NCBI GenBank assembly: GCA_014218235.1 | Contig: CM024759.1 | Span: forward strand, 12,850,712 to 12,914,711 | Origin: Colocasia esculenta | Taxonomy: Eukaryota > Streptophyta > Magnoliopsida > Alismatales > Araceae | Reading direction: 5' to 3' | Length of the DNA stretch: 64,000 nucleotides | Shown: positions 22,100 to 32,556 of the stretch, piece after piece | Position numbering within the stretch: the first letter of the stretch is position 1 | Layout of the letters: every line of letters starts with the position of its first letter | Notes under the pieces: model-generated | Database searches by the model: none | Seen by the model: only the letters and a program-made list of their open reading frames with translations | What the model was told of the DNA's origin: nothing | Program-made: the position numbers and the translations under genes

Positions 22100-23273
22100 T
22101 GTCACGTCCTAATAAAAGGCTATTTATCGGAAGTGACAGAAAATAGGCACAAAAGGTGATATTAATCTATCCATTCATAACATCATAAGCGGAAGTTTAT
22201 TACACAAGTGCTCCTCATAACAACTAAGAGAGGAGTATATCAAAACAAACTCTTTCTAATACATCTTATTTTATACTACTAATAGATAACAGAAGAAAGT
22301 TTTCTTGGCTTGACACAGCCATTCACTCTGCACACATTCCCTTAAGCTTCACCCCCATCTAAATTACCTAAAAAGAGTAGGGAATAGTGAGCTAACTAGC
22401 TCAGTAGAATTCAAATCCATAATTCAAAGAATGAATACATGGTAGTCAAGGCAAGGATAGAACGGTATTGCAGACATGATCAAATATCAGGACAGTAGAC
22501 TTAACACAGTGATGATAGCAAAACACAGGCATGTTCAGGTGTATAAACTTCACATTTTGCTCAAGNNNNNNNNNNNNNNNNNNNNNNNNNNNNNNNNNNN
22601 NNNNNNNNNNNNNNNNNNNNNNNNNNNNNNNNNNNNNNNNNNNNNNNNNNNNNNNNNNNNNNNNNCCGGATCAACCTCCAAGGGGTCGGATTTTTGGGTG
22701 CCAAGGTGAGGTTTTCTCACAGCTTTTCTCTCTAGGGTTTTCCTCTCTCTTTTCTCCTCTTGCAAGGGTGAAGGGGAGAGTGGGGAGAGGCCATTTCGGG
22801 TTTAACCTGTAGGAGAGTCTCTCTCCCACTCACTAGGGTAATAGGACACCCTCAGAGCCGTTGGGGGACATCCCCCAATGGGTGGCCATACCTTGTTTCA
22901 GAAGCTTGCAGCTCTGCTGCGCATGCAGGCCAGAGAAATTGGCGTCCACATCGCTGGACGCCAGGATAAGTGTTGGCGTCCATGTCTGGACGTTGACACC
23001 ACCTAAACGGCCAGGGGTTGACGCCAAGGGGCCTTCGGCCAGAACTCTAAATTATGCAGAAAACCATACATACCATGCATATATACATGCAATATACATA
23101 CGGTATTGTATTCATACTATCATCATGCAATACATACATTATTTATACTTAATATGAACACATGCACACGTAATTATACTAATTAATGCGTACGTAAATA
23201 TGTACATACATACACAAGCACAATTATACACACATAATCACAAATAATGCGACGGAAATTCGAGGGTCTTACA
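22100..23273 (-). mobile_element. Ty3-gypsy LTR containing an assembly gap
   Basis: On the plus strand it starts TGTCACGTCCTAATAA and ends GAGGGTCTTACA, the inverse of TGTAAGACCC...GTGACA. Segments 22855-23040 resemble the reverse complement of the large gypsy LTRs at 32.4 kb: CCGTTGGGGGACATCCCCCA and GGCGTCCA/TGGACGCC words. The bases on either side (ATGTG and AAATC) do not match, so one flank was lost. The true length is unknown because of the gap. Confidence 0.6.
22566..22665. other. Assembly gap (100 N)
   Basis: One hundred undetermined bases, probably a placeholder for a gap of unknown size. ORFs running through it are not real. Confidence 1.
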
Positions 23274-23689
23274 AAATCGGTTACAATAAACTTTCATTAC
23301 AGTTATGATCGCAGAGCGGAGCAATACTCCCAGTGGGCGGTGATGGCGGAGTCGCGCGACCCTTCTCTCCCCCCCAAAACTATAGATTGGCTGTAGCAAG
23401 CATCTCAATTCATAGTTTAGGAAGACCCAGATCGCCATTGGGAAGCGCAAGGTGCCACTTTTTCTGTTGTATTCTCACGGTACCATTGTTGGATCTTCTT
23501 CCAGAGTATATACCCAGCTGCAAAAATTGTTGTAATGAGAAGTTCCCAATTTGGAATCAGATTTTTAGCATTCCACTCCCTTGTGTTATGTGAATTCTTC
23601 TAACTTGCAAAGCATCTTTCAGCTTCATAGTTCTCTAGTTCAGAGCTCGGTATCCTCCCAAAATCTGCAAAACCTGATAAAGAGGTTCT
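23274..23689. other. Spacer without recognisable gene
   Basis: Mixed-composition sequence. No ORF shows a known domain, and I see no LTR ends. Confidence 0.4.
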
Positions 23690-24520
23690 CTATTATAGTA
23701 AGTCTTTGTATCTCTTACAATAAGTCTTTATATCACTTACAATAAGTCTTTATATCGGTTACAGTAAGTCTTTATATCTCTTACAATAAGTTGTAATAGA
23801 GCTTAATATATATTGTAATAAAGGTTAATGTATATTGTAACAAAGGTTAATGTATATTGTAACAAAGTTTAATGTACATTGTAATAGAGCTTAATTTATA
23901 CTGTAACAAGACTTAACATAAGTTGTAATAGAGAATTATGTTTACTATAATAGATGATAATGTTTACTGTAACAGAACTTAATGTATATTGTAACAGGGA
24001 ATGATATTGACTGTAACAAGACTTAACATGAGTTGTAATAGAGAATTATGTTACTACAATACTTAATTAAATATATTATATGTTATATTATAACACAAGT
24101 GTAGTTGTAGCTTAGTGGTAAGGGTATCTCCTGTTGTGTCTTGTGAAGACCTAGGTTCGAATCCTACCACTTGCAAATAAATAAAGTTTTTTTTTCTTTT
24201 AAAAGAGCTTATAGTTGTAGTCTATAACAGATACAAAGGCTTACTATAATAGATATAAAGGCTTACTGTAACTGATACAAAGACAACTGTAACGAATGTA
24301 AGTGTGCATAAGGAAAGAAGGCTAACTGTAACAGATATAAAGACTTACTATAACTGATACAAAGGCAACTGTAACGAATGTAAGTGTGCATAGGGAAAGA
24401 ATGCTTATTGTAACAGATATAAAGGCTTACTGTAACAGATATAAAAGCTTATTGTAACTGATACAAAGACAACTGTAACGAATGTAACTAGGGAAATAGC
24501 AGAAGAAGGAAGGGCAAAAT
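23690..24520. repeat. AT-rich minisatellite array, three unit types
   Basis: Three 20-24 base unit types follow one another: AGTCTTTATATCTCTTACAA (23695-23790), TTAATGTATATTGTAACAAA (23790-24060) and ACAGATATAAAGGCTTACTG (24220-24490). All share a TGTAACA-like core, so they may have one origin. A tRNA-like head interrupts the array. Confidence 0.75.
24101..24174 (+). ncRNA. tRNA-like / SINE-like pol III unit
   Basis: A 74-base segment has a perfect A box (TAGCTTAGTGG, 24108-24118) and B box (GGTTCGAATCC, 24154-24164) at tRNA spacing. A T-loop with stem forms around TTCGAAT. The ends GTAGTTG and CACTTGC pair partly, with two wobbles and one mismatch. A run of nine T at 24187-24195 could end pol III transcription. 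I cannot form a normal anticodon stem, so it is more likely a tRNA-derived SINE head or a tRNA pseudogene than a working tRNA. Confidence 0.55.
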
Positions 24521-24711
24521 AGGAAAAAGTTAATGTTAAAAGGACGACTCGTCTTCCAAGACTCATAAATGTTGAGAAACAAAAGGCAAACAAAAAGCAG
24601 GGACTAGAAATTAAACTAATACAAAAAGTAAGGATTATATGACTTCTGATCTTCTGATAGGGACTACAAATTAAGTCTAACCCTCTAACAAGGACCTCTA
24701 ATTAATTTTCC
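24521..24711. other. Tail of the AT-rich array
   Basis: Three words, GGGACTAGAAATTAA, GGGACTACAAATTAAG and AGGACCTCTAATTAAT, occur in a row, as they do after the array at 13356. No ORF. Confidence 0.5.
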
Positions 24712-25050
24712 CTATATATTTAGGCGAGAGAGTTCTCCGGAAGAAAAGAGTAAAGAAAGTAAAAGAAGTACCATGTAATAATATGTTTTACTTTTTTTAA
24801 GTTAAAAAATGTAAGAGTAAAAATGTAACAGAGTTAAGAGCCGGCATTTTTTGCACAGGCGCCAACGTCAAATCTCACCTCAAAATGCATGTGCGTTACT
24901 GCAAACGATCTGTAGGTGGGAAAAAAAACTATATATTTGGGCGGGAGAGTACTCTGGAAGCAAAGAATAAAGAAAGTAAAAGAAGTAACATGTAATAATA
25001 TGTTTTACTTTTTTAAGTTAAAAAATGTAACAGAGTAAAAAAATAATAGA
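24712..25050. repeat. Direct repeat of ~120 bp, offset 217 bp
   Basis: The blocks 24712-24835 and 24929-25050 both contain CTATATATTT, GGAGAGAGTTCTC-like, AAGAAAGTAAAAGAAGTA and TGTAATAATATGTTTTAC words. They could be a tandem duplication or the ends of a tiny LTR (TRIM-like) element. No PBS is visible between them. Confidence 0.6.
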
Positions 25051-25059
25051 GTTTCTTGC

Positions 25060-25320
25060 TCGACACGTGGCAACAGAGAACTCTGTTTTATAAGTATAGT
25101 TTAGATATTTTTATATATATAACTCATAAATTTAATTAGACTCGTTAAGATACTCGTTAATGGCTTGAAATCGAGAGAATTTAAATGAACCAAATTTGAA
25201 CAATCATTTTCAATACTCGATAAAGCTCGAACTCATCTCGAGCTCGATTAAAAATTAACGAATAGAACTTGAGCAGCATAATACTCGGTTCGGCTCGACT
25301 CGTTTACACCCCTAGTTATG
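25060..25320. mobile_element. Possible hAT/MITE-like fragment, right terminus only
   Basis: The right end GACTCGTTTACACCCCTAG (to 25315), after CTCGGTTCGGCTC, resembles a common plant terminal repeat starting AGGGGTGTAAACGAG. I found no clear left partner, so it may be truncated. Confidence 0.3.
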
Positions 25321-25655
25321 ATCCTAAAGTTTAGAAATTTACTTGGTTGCGCACGGTTGGTAGAGTACAGAAGTCGAGCCCTAGATCAAAAGGGAACATA
25401 GCCCACTTCACAGCAGGCCCTCTCTTATGAGCCTTACTCGTCAAGGCTCATGGGAAAAATCCTGACATCTTCCCCGACGTATCTGAATAGACGGTTGTGA
25501 TTACCTTGTGCACGTGCCTGTGATAGATCGATGTCTAGTTGAAATCTAAAGTGATGTCACTACTTTATTGCACATCAAACTTTTCTCTAACAATTTATTG
25601 TCCTGATCTCTCCCTCTCTCTCTCCCTCACACACACGCGCGAAAGGTAGATGCAT
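25321..25655. other. Spacer without recognisable gene
   Basis: Ordinary composition, with a short (TC)n/(CA)n stretch near 25610-25640. No ORF or repeat boundary recognised. Confidence 0.4.
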
Positions 25656-26002
25656 AGGGCTGCAACTGGTCGGGTAGAACCAGAAACATAGATTCTGATT
25701 CTGATAACCAAAATATAGCTTCGATTCGAATTTCGATAAAATCAAAATGGTTAATTCTGATTCTGTTTCGATTTCGATAACATTATCGGAACCGAAATTC
25801 CGATAAATTAACGTGGTTACTATAATTTTGTCTTTTGAGTTTATGAATAATTTATCGAAATGATCGATATCGATTCTAATTTCGATTATTTTTTAATTCC
25901 AATTTCGATTCCTATAATTTATCAAAATATTTGATACTGATTTCGATAATTTTATCGAAATGGAATCGAAATATCAAAATATCAAATTCCTTTTGCAACC
26001 CT
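25656..26002. mobile_element. MITE-like element with AGGG(C/T)TGCAA termini
   Basis: The ends AGGGCTGCAA and TTGCAACCCT are inverted copies with one mismatch. The interior is a dense run of TTTCGATAA / TTATCGAAA words. Flanks (TAGATGCA and CCAAATGC) are only weakly alike, so an 8-bp duplication of hAT type is possible but not proven. No transposase. Confidence 0.45.
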
Positions 26003-26672
26003 CCAAATGCGAGATGTTTTCCCGTTGATTGGACATTGGGGCGTCGGGCACCCCTTTAAGCGGGGCATGTCCAAGCCCCACCAGGCCAGCCAACAGTATT
26101 ACCCCCACCATCTCCCCCACTAACCCTCTCTCACTCACGATAGAGATGGTGGGGGTGGCCGCCCAGCTGGGTAAGGAAGAACACAGCGAAGACCACCCTC
26201 GCGTCTGTCTCACAAAAGGAAGAGTGGTAGGAAGAGGAGGGACGGTGGTGTGGTGTGCTGTTGCAGCTGAGAACTAGGAGGCCTCTTAATGCGAGAAAAA
26301 CAGACCCTACCTCCTGCCAGCCGTCCAGTCGCGGTCGGAAAACGGACGAGCAGTAGAGCGAGGGAGGAAGACCCTCCGCCGCACCCGCATGCCCACCCAG
26401 AGCGAGCTCTGTAGAGGAAGAAGCCTCCCACCACCGTGATGTGAGAGAACCAGTACAAGGGGACGGCCGCGTGCATACGCCCCTGCCCCTCTCCCGGACA
26501 GCCCCGCAGAGGTGCCAAAAGGCGTCCTCTTCCGCTTCTGGCGCCGCGCCTTCGCCGCTTTGTCAGAGCCACCCACGCCTCTAAAAAGTGTGTTCAGCGT
26601 CCTCTTCTTCGCCGCGGCTGCGGGCTCTCCTGTTCCTGCCACTGTTCGTTCCTGTGATGTCTGTGCTGGGGG
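26003..26672. other. GC-rich stretch interrupted by the copia insertion
   Basis: GC and CpG content jump compared with the neighbouring AT-rich DNA. Several overlapping ORFs exist on both strands, but none shows a domain I recognise. The GC-rich character resumes after the copia element (31694-31830), so this was one region before the insertion. It could be a 5' exon or CpG-rich promoter of a lost gene, or part of another repeat. Confidence 0.4.
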
Positions 26673-26978
26673 TGTTAAGGAAGTCCTGGACCACCAGGAC
26701 TCCTCCGAGCAGAACTCCACGTCCGTCGATATGGACTCTGCACAGTCAACACACGGCAGACCTCTGCTACGTGAAACCATGCTCATCCGGTTCATGTACA
26801 TTCACTAGGAGTTGTATAGTACATGTGTAGAGTTCTTCTGTTGTACCTGTAACATATTCATATAAATATAAATCAATATGCTGCTCACAAGAGGCGAGCA
26901 ACCTAGTTTCTCTCTCTAACTCAACCCAGTTTCTCTCTCTAGCTCCGATACTCTATTTTCCATTCGTGGTTCTCTATC
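26673..26978 (+). mobile_element. 5' LTR of copia element
   Basis: It starts TGTTAAGGAAGTCCTGG and matches 31390-31693 base for base at most positions. It ends CTCTATC. The expected PBS (TGGTATCAGAGC) is not present. GAGCCC follows instead, as if about ten bases at the LTR-PBS junction were lost. Confidence 0.85.
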
Positions 26979-27059
26979 GAGCCCTCTGCCTAACAGCTCT
27001 GTGATCCTAGTCCCTTTCTTTCTTCATCTTTTTAATCTCTGCCTTATGCTGCCAACGCC

Positions 27060-28052
27060 ATGGATCCGGCTACGTCCTCTCCATCCGTCACGCCTCCTCG
27101 TTGCAACCTGAAACTGTTGATCCATCCCTTCCTCCTATAGTGCAATCAAATCTCAAGAATACTGTTGATTTGCCTCCACCCACTGCTGTGGACCTCTCCC
27201 ATGTGACCAGTATCCAGTCCCACCCCACCAGCACTATGTCTTTCTTTACTATTAAGCTCACCCATGACAACTATGTCCGGTGGCGTAGGCAATTTATGAC
27301 TGCTCTCCGTGCCAACAGCTACATGGGCATCCTCGACGGTTCAGAACCTTGTCCACCTAAAAGGTTGTGGATGCCGCTGGCGTATCTCACCCCAACTCCG
27401 CGCACGGTACAATATGGCAAAGCGTGATGCTCTTGTGATGTCTGGATGCTCGCCTCCATGTCCGATTCTGTCACTGCTATTGTTCCTAAGTGCACCACAT
27501 CTTGCGCCGCCTGGACTGCATTCGCCCATGCCCTGGCCTCTCATTCCGGTGCGCGCATCCTTCAACTATGCACTCAACTTCACGGCATGAGACGCGGTTC
27601 TTCTTCCATCACCGAATACATGCAATCTGTCAAGCAGATTGCCGACTCCCTTGCTATCATCGGCGAGCCAGTTCGCCCACAGGACCTCGTGATGCAAGTA
27701 CTCGCTGGTCTTGGGCCGGCCTATAACTCCTTCATTCTTTTATTACCACACGCCTCCGTGAGGTCTCTCTTGAGGACTTGCATGCGATGCTTCTTGCCCA
27801 CGAGTTTTTCTGCAGCACTGTGAGCGCTCTTCGGATGAACCGGCCTTTCCATCGGCCAACTCTACTTTGATGGATAGCCTTCCATGCCGGATGACTCCTC
27901 TCGTCGTGGTCGCAGCGGAGGCAAATCTGCTCGGGGGCGCGGTCGTGGCCCTGGGCTCGGACGTGGTCCCTTCTGTCAGATATGCTTCGTCAGTGGCCAG
28001 CATTACGCACATGAGTGTCGGGAGTGATACAAACCATGCTTCACTGGAGGAC
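27060..28052 (+). pseudogene. copia gag, frameshifted
   Basis: ATG at 27060 (MDPATSSPSVTPP) is followed within 45 bases by a frameshift to a frame with FFTIKLTHDNYVRWRRQF (27243-27298). Another shift leads to a UBN2-type core (CAAWTAFAHALAS, GSSITEYMQSVKQIADSL, DLVMQVLAGLGPAYN, 27509-27730). A Gly/Arg-rich segment and a zinc knuckle (CQICFVSGQHYAHEC, 27973-28017) end it. The coiled particle-forming role is known for the family. This copy cannot make a full protein. Confidence 0.75.
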
Positions 28053-29400
28053 CACGCCAGCAACCTCAAGTGCAGCTGCCGCCTCCTCCTGCTCCTCCTT
28101 TCCTTCCAGGGGCATCTCCAGCATCGTTCTCTGCTTCAGCTGGCATTCTTCTGCGTCCTTCTTTAGCAGCTTGGTACCCAGACTCGGGCGCAACTCATCA
28201 TGTCACTCCAGACTACAACCAGCTCTCAGCACCCACCGCCTACACTGGCTCCGACATGAGGCACATCGGCAATGGGTCAGGTTTGCGTATCTCTAACCTT
28301 GGCACGCGTCGTTACCATCTTTTTCCCGTCCTCTTCTCCTTAATAACATCCTTCATGTACTACCATGAGCCGCAATCTCCTTTTTGTTCGTCAGTTTACC
28401 ACAGATAACAACGTTTCCATTGAATTCCATCCTACATTTTGTCTTGTGAAGGATCTTCGGTCGAGGAAGGTTTTGATGCACGGATGTCTTGATGGTGGCC
28501 TCTATCGGATTCCGCTTCACCTGTGCTGCCCTTCCGGTCTCTAGAGCTGCCTTCTCTGGTGTGCTCCCATCTCCGCCTGCTTGGCATGAGCGACTGGGGC
28601 ATCCCACATTGCAAACGGTGGCATGCGTCATCTCTGTTCTTGGTCTCCCTTCCCCTACTACTAGTAGCAAATTATGTCCAGGTTGTATGCAAGCCAAGTC
28701 TCATAGGCTTCCTTTTCCCACGTCTCAGTCCTGTTCAACTGGGTCGTTAGATCTACTTCATACCGATGTGGGGTCCTACCCCGATAGTCTCTCACCAGGG
28801 CTATCGCTACTATGTAATTTTCATTCATGACTATAGTAGATTTACATGGTTGTTTCCTTACGTCTCAAATCGGATGTCACTGCCATTTTTACTCGCTTTC
28901 AGTGCCATATTGAGCGGCTCTTAACAGAAAAATAAAAGAATTCCATTCCGACTGGGGAGGCGAGTTTCAAGCTCTACGTTCATATTTGGATTCCGTTGGC
29001 ATCTGCCATCGCGTGTCTTGCCCTCATACCCCTCAGCAGAATGGCACAGCTGAGCGCAAACATCGCCATATTGTTGAGATCGCTCTTGCCATGTTACTTC
29101 ATGCATTTTTTCTCCACTGGTTTTGGGACGACGCCGTTGCCACCACTGTCTATCTCATCAACCACCTTCCCACTGCCACTCTTAACATGGCTCTCCTTAT
29201 CTTACACTCTTCAACAAACAACCAGACTACACGTTACTTCGTGTTCGGGTGTGCCTGTTACCCTTGGCTTTGGCCATATGCCACCAACAAGCTCAGCCCT
29301 CGCTCGTTACGTTGCGTCTTCTAGGTTATAGTTCGCATCATCTGGGCTATCGTTGCCTTCATCCGGATAGTGGTCGGATTATATCTCCGGGATGTAATCT
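28053..29400 (+). pseudogene. copia protease and integrase, frameshifted
   Basis: The aspartic protease site is WYPDSGATHHV (28169-28201). The integrase zinc-binding part (HERLGHPTL ... CPGCMQAKSH) follows at 28590-28700. The catalytic-core acids are seen in LDLLHTDVGSYP (near 28760), FHSDWGGEF (near 28945) and the QQNGTAERKHRHI block (29034-29075). Frames change at least four times, so the integrase is dead in this copy. Confidence 0.75.
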
Positions 29401-29694
29401 TCGATGAAACCATCTTTCCTTTTGCAGCTCCTCCTGTGCCGGACACAACGACGCCACCAGTATCTATCTCCTCGCCTGGACCGTCTGATCCATTTTCTAG
29501 TTGGGACTTGCGGCGCACCAATGCCGCCTGCACCGTCTCCAGCTTCTCCTCTCGTACAGGATGCTCAACCGGCATGCTGCTGCACCGCCCTCTGAAATGG
29601 AACCTGCATCTGCTGCTAGCAACCCTGAGGTTCTGCACCATTCTCCTATGCCAGACCATCTTCCTATAACGCCTGGATCGCCAGCAACTCATTC

Positions 29695-31360
29695 ATGCAC
29701 GATGGTTTGCTGGCAGCGGATTCTTCACCCAACAGTTCGCCACCTCAGCGCACCAGGTATCTTGTGGACATTTATGCAGATGCTCCTATTGTACCTGTTC
29801 AATCATTGGTGGCCAGCCGACATCTGCTTCCAGCATGCTTGGTTGTCGTCGCTTCTGAGGAGGAACCAACTTGCTTCAGCCAAGCCTCCAAGCACTCAGC
29901 CTGGCAGGCGGCGATGGCTTCCGAGTTTGATGCACTGCTCCGCAATGGGACATGGTCCCTTGTGCCTCGCCAGCCCCATATGAATGTGGTCAGCTGTAAG
30001 TGGGTGTTTCGCATCAAATGCAAGGCAGATGGCTCCATCGAACGGCACAAAGCCAGACTCGTGGCCAAAGGGTTTCGCCAACAACCAGGTGTTGATTTTC
30101 ATGAGACGTTCAGTCCTGTTATAAAGATTACCACAGTGCGACTTCTTCTTGCTATCACCATCAGTTCTGGCTGGACTATACACCAACTGGATGTTTCCAA
30201 TGCGTTCTTGCATGGCCATCTTAAGGAAACCGTTTTCATGGAGCAGCCACCGGGGTTTTCTCACGCCCACCTTCCTGATCACGTGTGTCGCTTGCATAAG
30301 TCCATCTACGGTCTTCGACAGGCGACCCATGCATGGTTTACTCACTTCAGCACTTGCCTTCAGGCACTTGGGTTCTCTGGCTCCAAGACTGATCCTTCTC
30401 TTTTCTTTCGCCGCTCTGCCAGTGTCGTCTACTTCATCCTGGTTTATGTAGATGATATTCTTGTTATTGGCTCCGATACAGGGGGAGTCACTGCATTTAT
30501 TCACTCCCTCGGTGTCGACTTTATCGTTCGGGATCTTGGGGCCGCTCACTTTTTCCTTGGCATCGAGCTTTGCCCACATCCACTTAGTTTTGTTCTGTCT
30601 CAATCCAAGTACATGGCAGATCTCCTCCGGCGGTCCAAGATGGATGGTGCGAAGCCTCTTTCGACACATGCTACTGCCAGCTCTACCTCCACTCCATCCG
30701 ACTCGGCATCAACCGTGGATCCTACTTTGTATCATAGCATTGTGGGCGCATTGCAATACCTCACCATCTCCCATCCTGATATCTCCTTTGCAGTTAACCA
30801 AGCATGTCAGGCTATGCATGATCCCCGGCCGGAGCACTGGGCTGCTGTTATGCCAAGGAATGGCACTATTGAACATGGCTTACTTCTCCGGCGCTCCTTC
30901 AATCTTCAACTCAGCGCCTTCTGTGATGCAGATGGGCCAGGTCCTCCTCTGATCGTCGCTCCACTGGTGGGTTTCTCATCTACCTCGGCAACAATCTCAT
31001 CTCTTGGAGCTCTAAGAAGCAAGCTACTGTCGCCCACTCAAGTATGAAGGCCGATTATAAAGCGTTGGCCAATGCCACTGCAGAATTGATCTGGCTTCGC
31101 TCGCTTCTTCATGAGCTGGGTTTTTCCTTACCATCTCCACCTATCCTTTGGTGTGATAATATTGGTGCCACTTACCTTGCTGCAAATCGGTCTTCCATGC
31201 ACGTACAAAGCATATCGAGATCGACTTCCATTTTGTCTGAGAACAAGTTGCCAACAAACTTCTCCGTGTTTCCTTGTTTCGACAAAAGATCAGCTGGCGG
31301 ATATTCTCACCAAAGCGCTTCCCAAGGGACGGTTCACCTAGCTCAGAGACAAGCTCAACA
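29695..31360 (+). pseudogene. copia reverse transcriptase and RNase H
   Basis: One open frame of 450 codons (29695-31047) contains WKVFRIKC-type RT entry motifs (CKWVFRIKCKADGSIERHKA), the QLDVSNAFLHG motif, and the catalytic YVDD at 30445-30456. RNase H follows, with FCDADG near 30920, a frameshift, then SMKADYKALANATAELIW (31044-31100) and CDNIGATYLAANR (31160-31195). The enzyme copies RNA to DNA inside the particle. RT looks intact, but RNase H is broken near 30850-30960 and after 31200. Confidence 0.8.
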
Positions 31361-31389
31361 TCGTTCCCACTGTTGGCTTGAGAGGGGCG

Positions 31390-31693
31390 TGTTAAGGAAG
31401 TACTGGACCACCAGGACTCCTCCGAGCAGAACTCCACGTCCGTGGATATGGACTCTACACAGTCCAACACACAACAGACCTCTGCTACGTGAAACCATGC
31501 TCATCCGGTTCATGTACATCCACGAGGAGTTGTATAGTGTGTAGAGTTCCTCTGTTGTACCTGTAACATATTCATATAAATATAAATCAACAGGCTGCTC
31601 ACAAGAGGCGAGCAACCCAATTTCCCTCTCTAGCTCAACCCAGTTTCTCTCTCTAGTTCTGATACTCTGTTTTCCATTCGTGCTTCTCTATCA
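31390..31693 (+). mobile_element. 3' LTR of copia element
   Basis: It starts TGTTAAGGAAGTACTGG after a purine-rich GAGAGGGGCG and ends CTCTATCA, next to GGGGG. It has few differences from the 5' LTR. Confidence 0.85.
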
Positions 31694-32055
31694 GGGGGGC
31701 GGGGGGTACTGTCGGCCAAGGGCATGCGTGCTGAGGCGACGACATTCATACGGCACCGGAGGCAGGGCTGTTGCATGAGGAGTCTCCAACATGCAGGGTG
31801 CGGCGTTGGTGGGTGTGGGGAAGGAGATGAGCTTCATAAAAAAGAATGAGATTTTTCATCTTAGACAACATATTTTTCCTCTGTTGATGATACGAATTTA
31901 TGTTGCTTTCTGATCACAAGTTGAGATGAAGGTGGGGGGTTTTGTATCTAGGTCCTAGTGTTTTTAAAAAGCACTGCAAGTTCTTGTCCAAGTGGGAAAT
32001 TTTGAGTGTTATTTTCTATTTCATCTGGTTACTTCATCTTTGTGGTGGCTTTAGC
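31694..32055. other. Host-type spacer between two insertions
   Basis: The first 130 bases are GC-rich, like the sequence left of the copia element. The rest is ordinary. The last five bases TTAGC are the left target duplication of the large gypsy composite. I see no ORF with a known domain. Confidence 0.5.
32051..32055. other. Target-site duplication TTAGC (left)
   Basis: It matches 53122-53126 exactly and directly touches the first LTR. Confidence 0.85.
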
Positions 32056-32133
32056 TGTAAGGCCCTAGAATTTTGATCTCTTGCTTAGGTGTTTGGTTGT
32101 GTGAGAATTGATGTTTATTTGTGTGTAGTTATG

Positions 32134-32164
<31 letters not shown>

Positions 32165-32340
32165 ATACATATTAGTTGAGTATTGTTATATATAGATGTA
32201 TATTTGTTAAGTTATTAATTGTATATATATTTCATTGCATGAATAGTACTAATTTTATAAAGTATACTTTGTATGGTTATGTATATGTATTGAGTAAGTA
32301 TGTTTTCCTGCTATTTTAAGTTCTGTGCAGACGACCTCTT

Positions 32341-32430
32341 GGCGTCAACATGAGTTGACGTTCATGGTGAGTCAGCGGCCACATCGATGGACGCCAACTA
32401 CATATTGGCGGCCAGTGATGTTGACGTTAA
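32341..32430 (+). promoter_or_regulatory. U3 block with TGACG and TGAGTCA words
   Basis: About 130-200 bases before the TATA box lie GGCGTCAAC, TTGACGTT twice, GACGCCAAC and TGAGTCA (32368-32374). In plants TGACG and TGAGTCA are binding cores of bZIP factors. The other two LTRs have TGAGTTA, a single C-to-T change. Confidence 0.4.
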
Positions 32431-32547
32431 CCTCTCAGATCTATTGCGTTTAGATCCAGAAACGCCTCCGGAAATGTCGCCATTGGTTTAGGAAACCGTC
32501 CCCCAACGGTAACCTAGCCTACCCAAGCGCGTCTCCAACCCTTTACC

Positions 32548-32556
32548 CTATAAAAG
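32548..32556 (+). promoter_or_regulatory. TATA box of first LTR
   Basis: CTATAAAAG after a CCAACCC-rich stretch. It is conserved in the other LTRs at 42585-42593 and 50521-50529. Confidence 0.65.

Larger units (their letters stand above)
26673..31693 (+). mobile_element. Ty1-copia element (Ale-like), nearly complete
   Basis: Short LTRs (about 305 bp) flank gag, protease, integrase, reverse transcriptase and RNase H in copia order on the plus strand. Target duplications of GGGGG lie at 26668-26672 and 31694-31698, though a G run is a weak marker. The RT-RNase H part reads openly for 450 codons, while gag and integrase are broken by frameshifts. Short LTRs and overall size (5.0 kb) fit the Ale/Retrofit lineage. 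Confidence 0.85.

Noticed and set aside
22476..22812. ORFs crossing the N gap
   Set aside because: They exist only because undetermined bases contain no stops.
23263..23278. AAATC next to 23273 as a target duplication of the gapped LTR
   Set aside because: The left flank is ATGTG, so the two sides do not match.
29896..30669. 257-codon minus-strand ORF
   Set aside because: It is antisense to the intact copia RT frame, which has clear motifs. A shadow of biased codon use.
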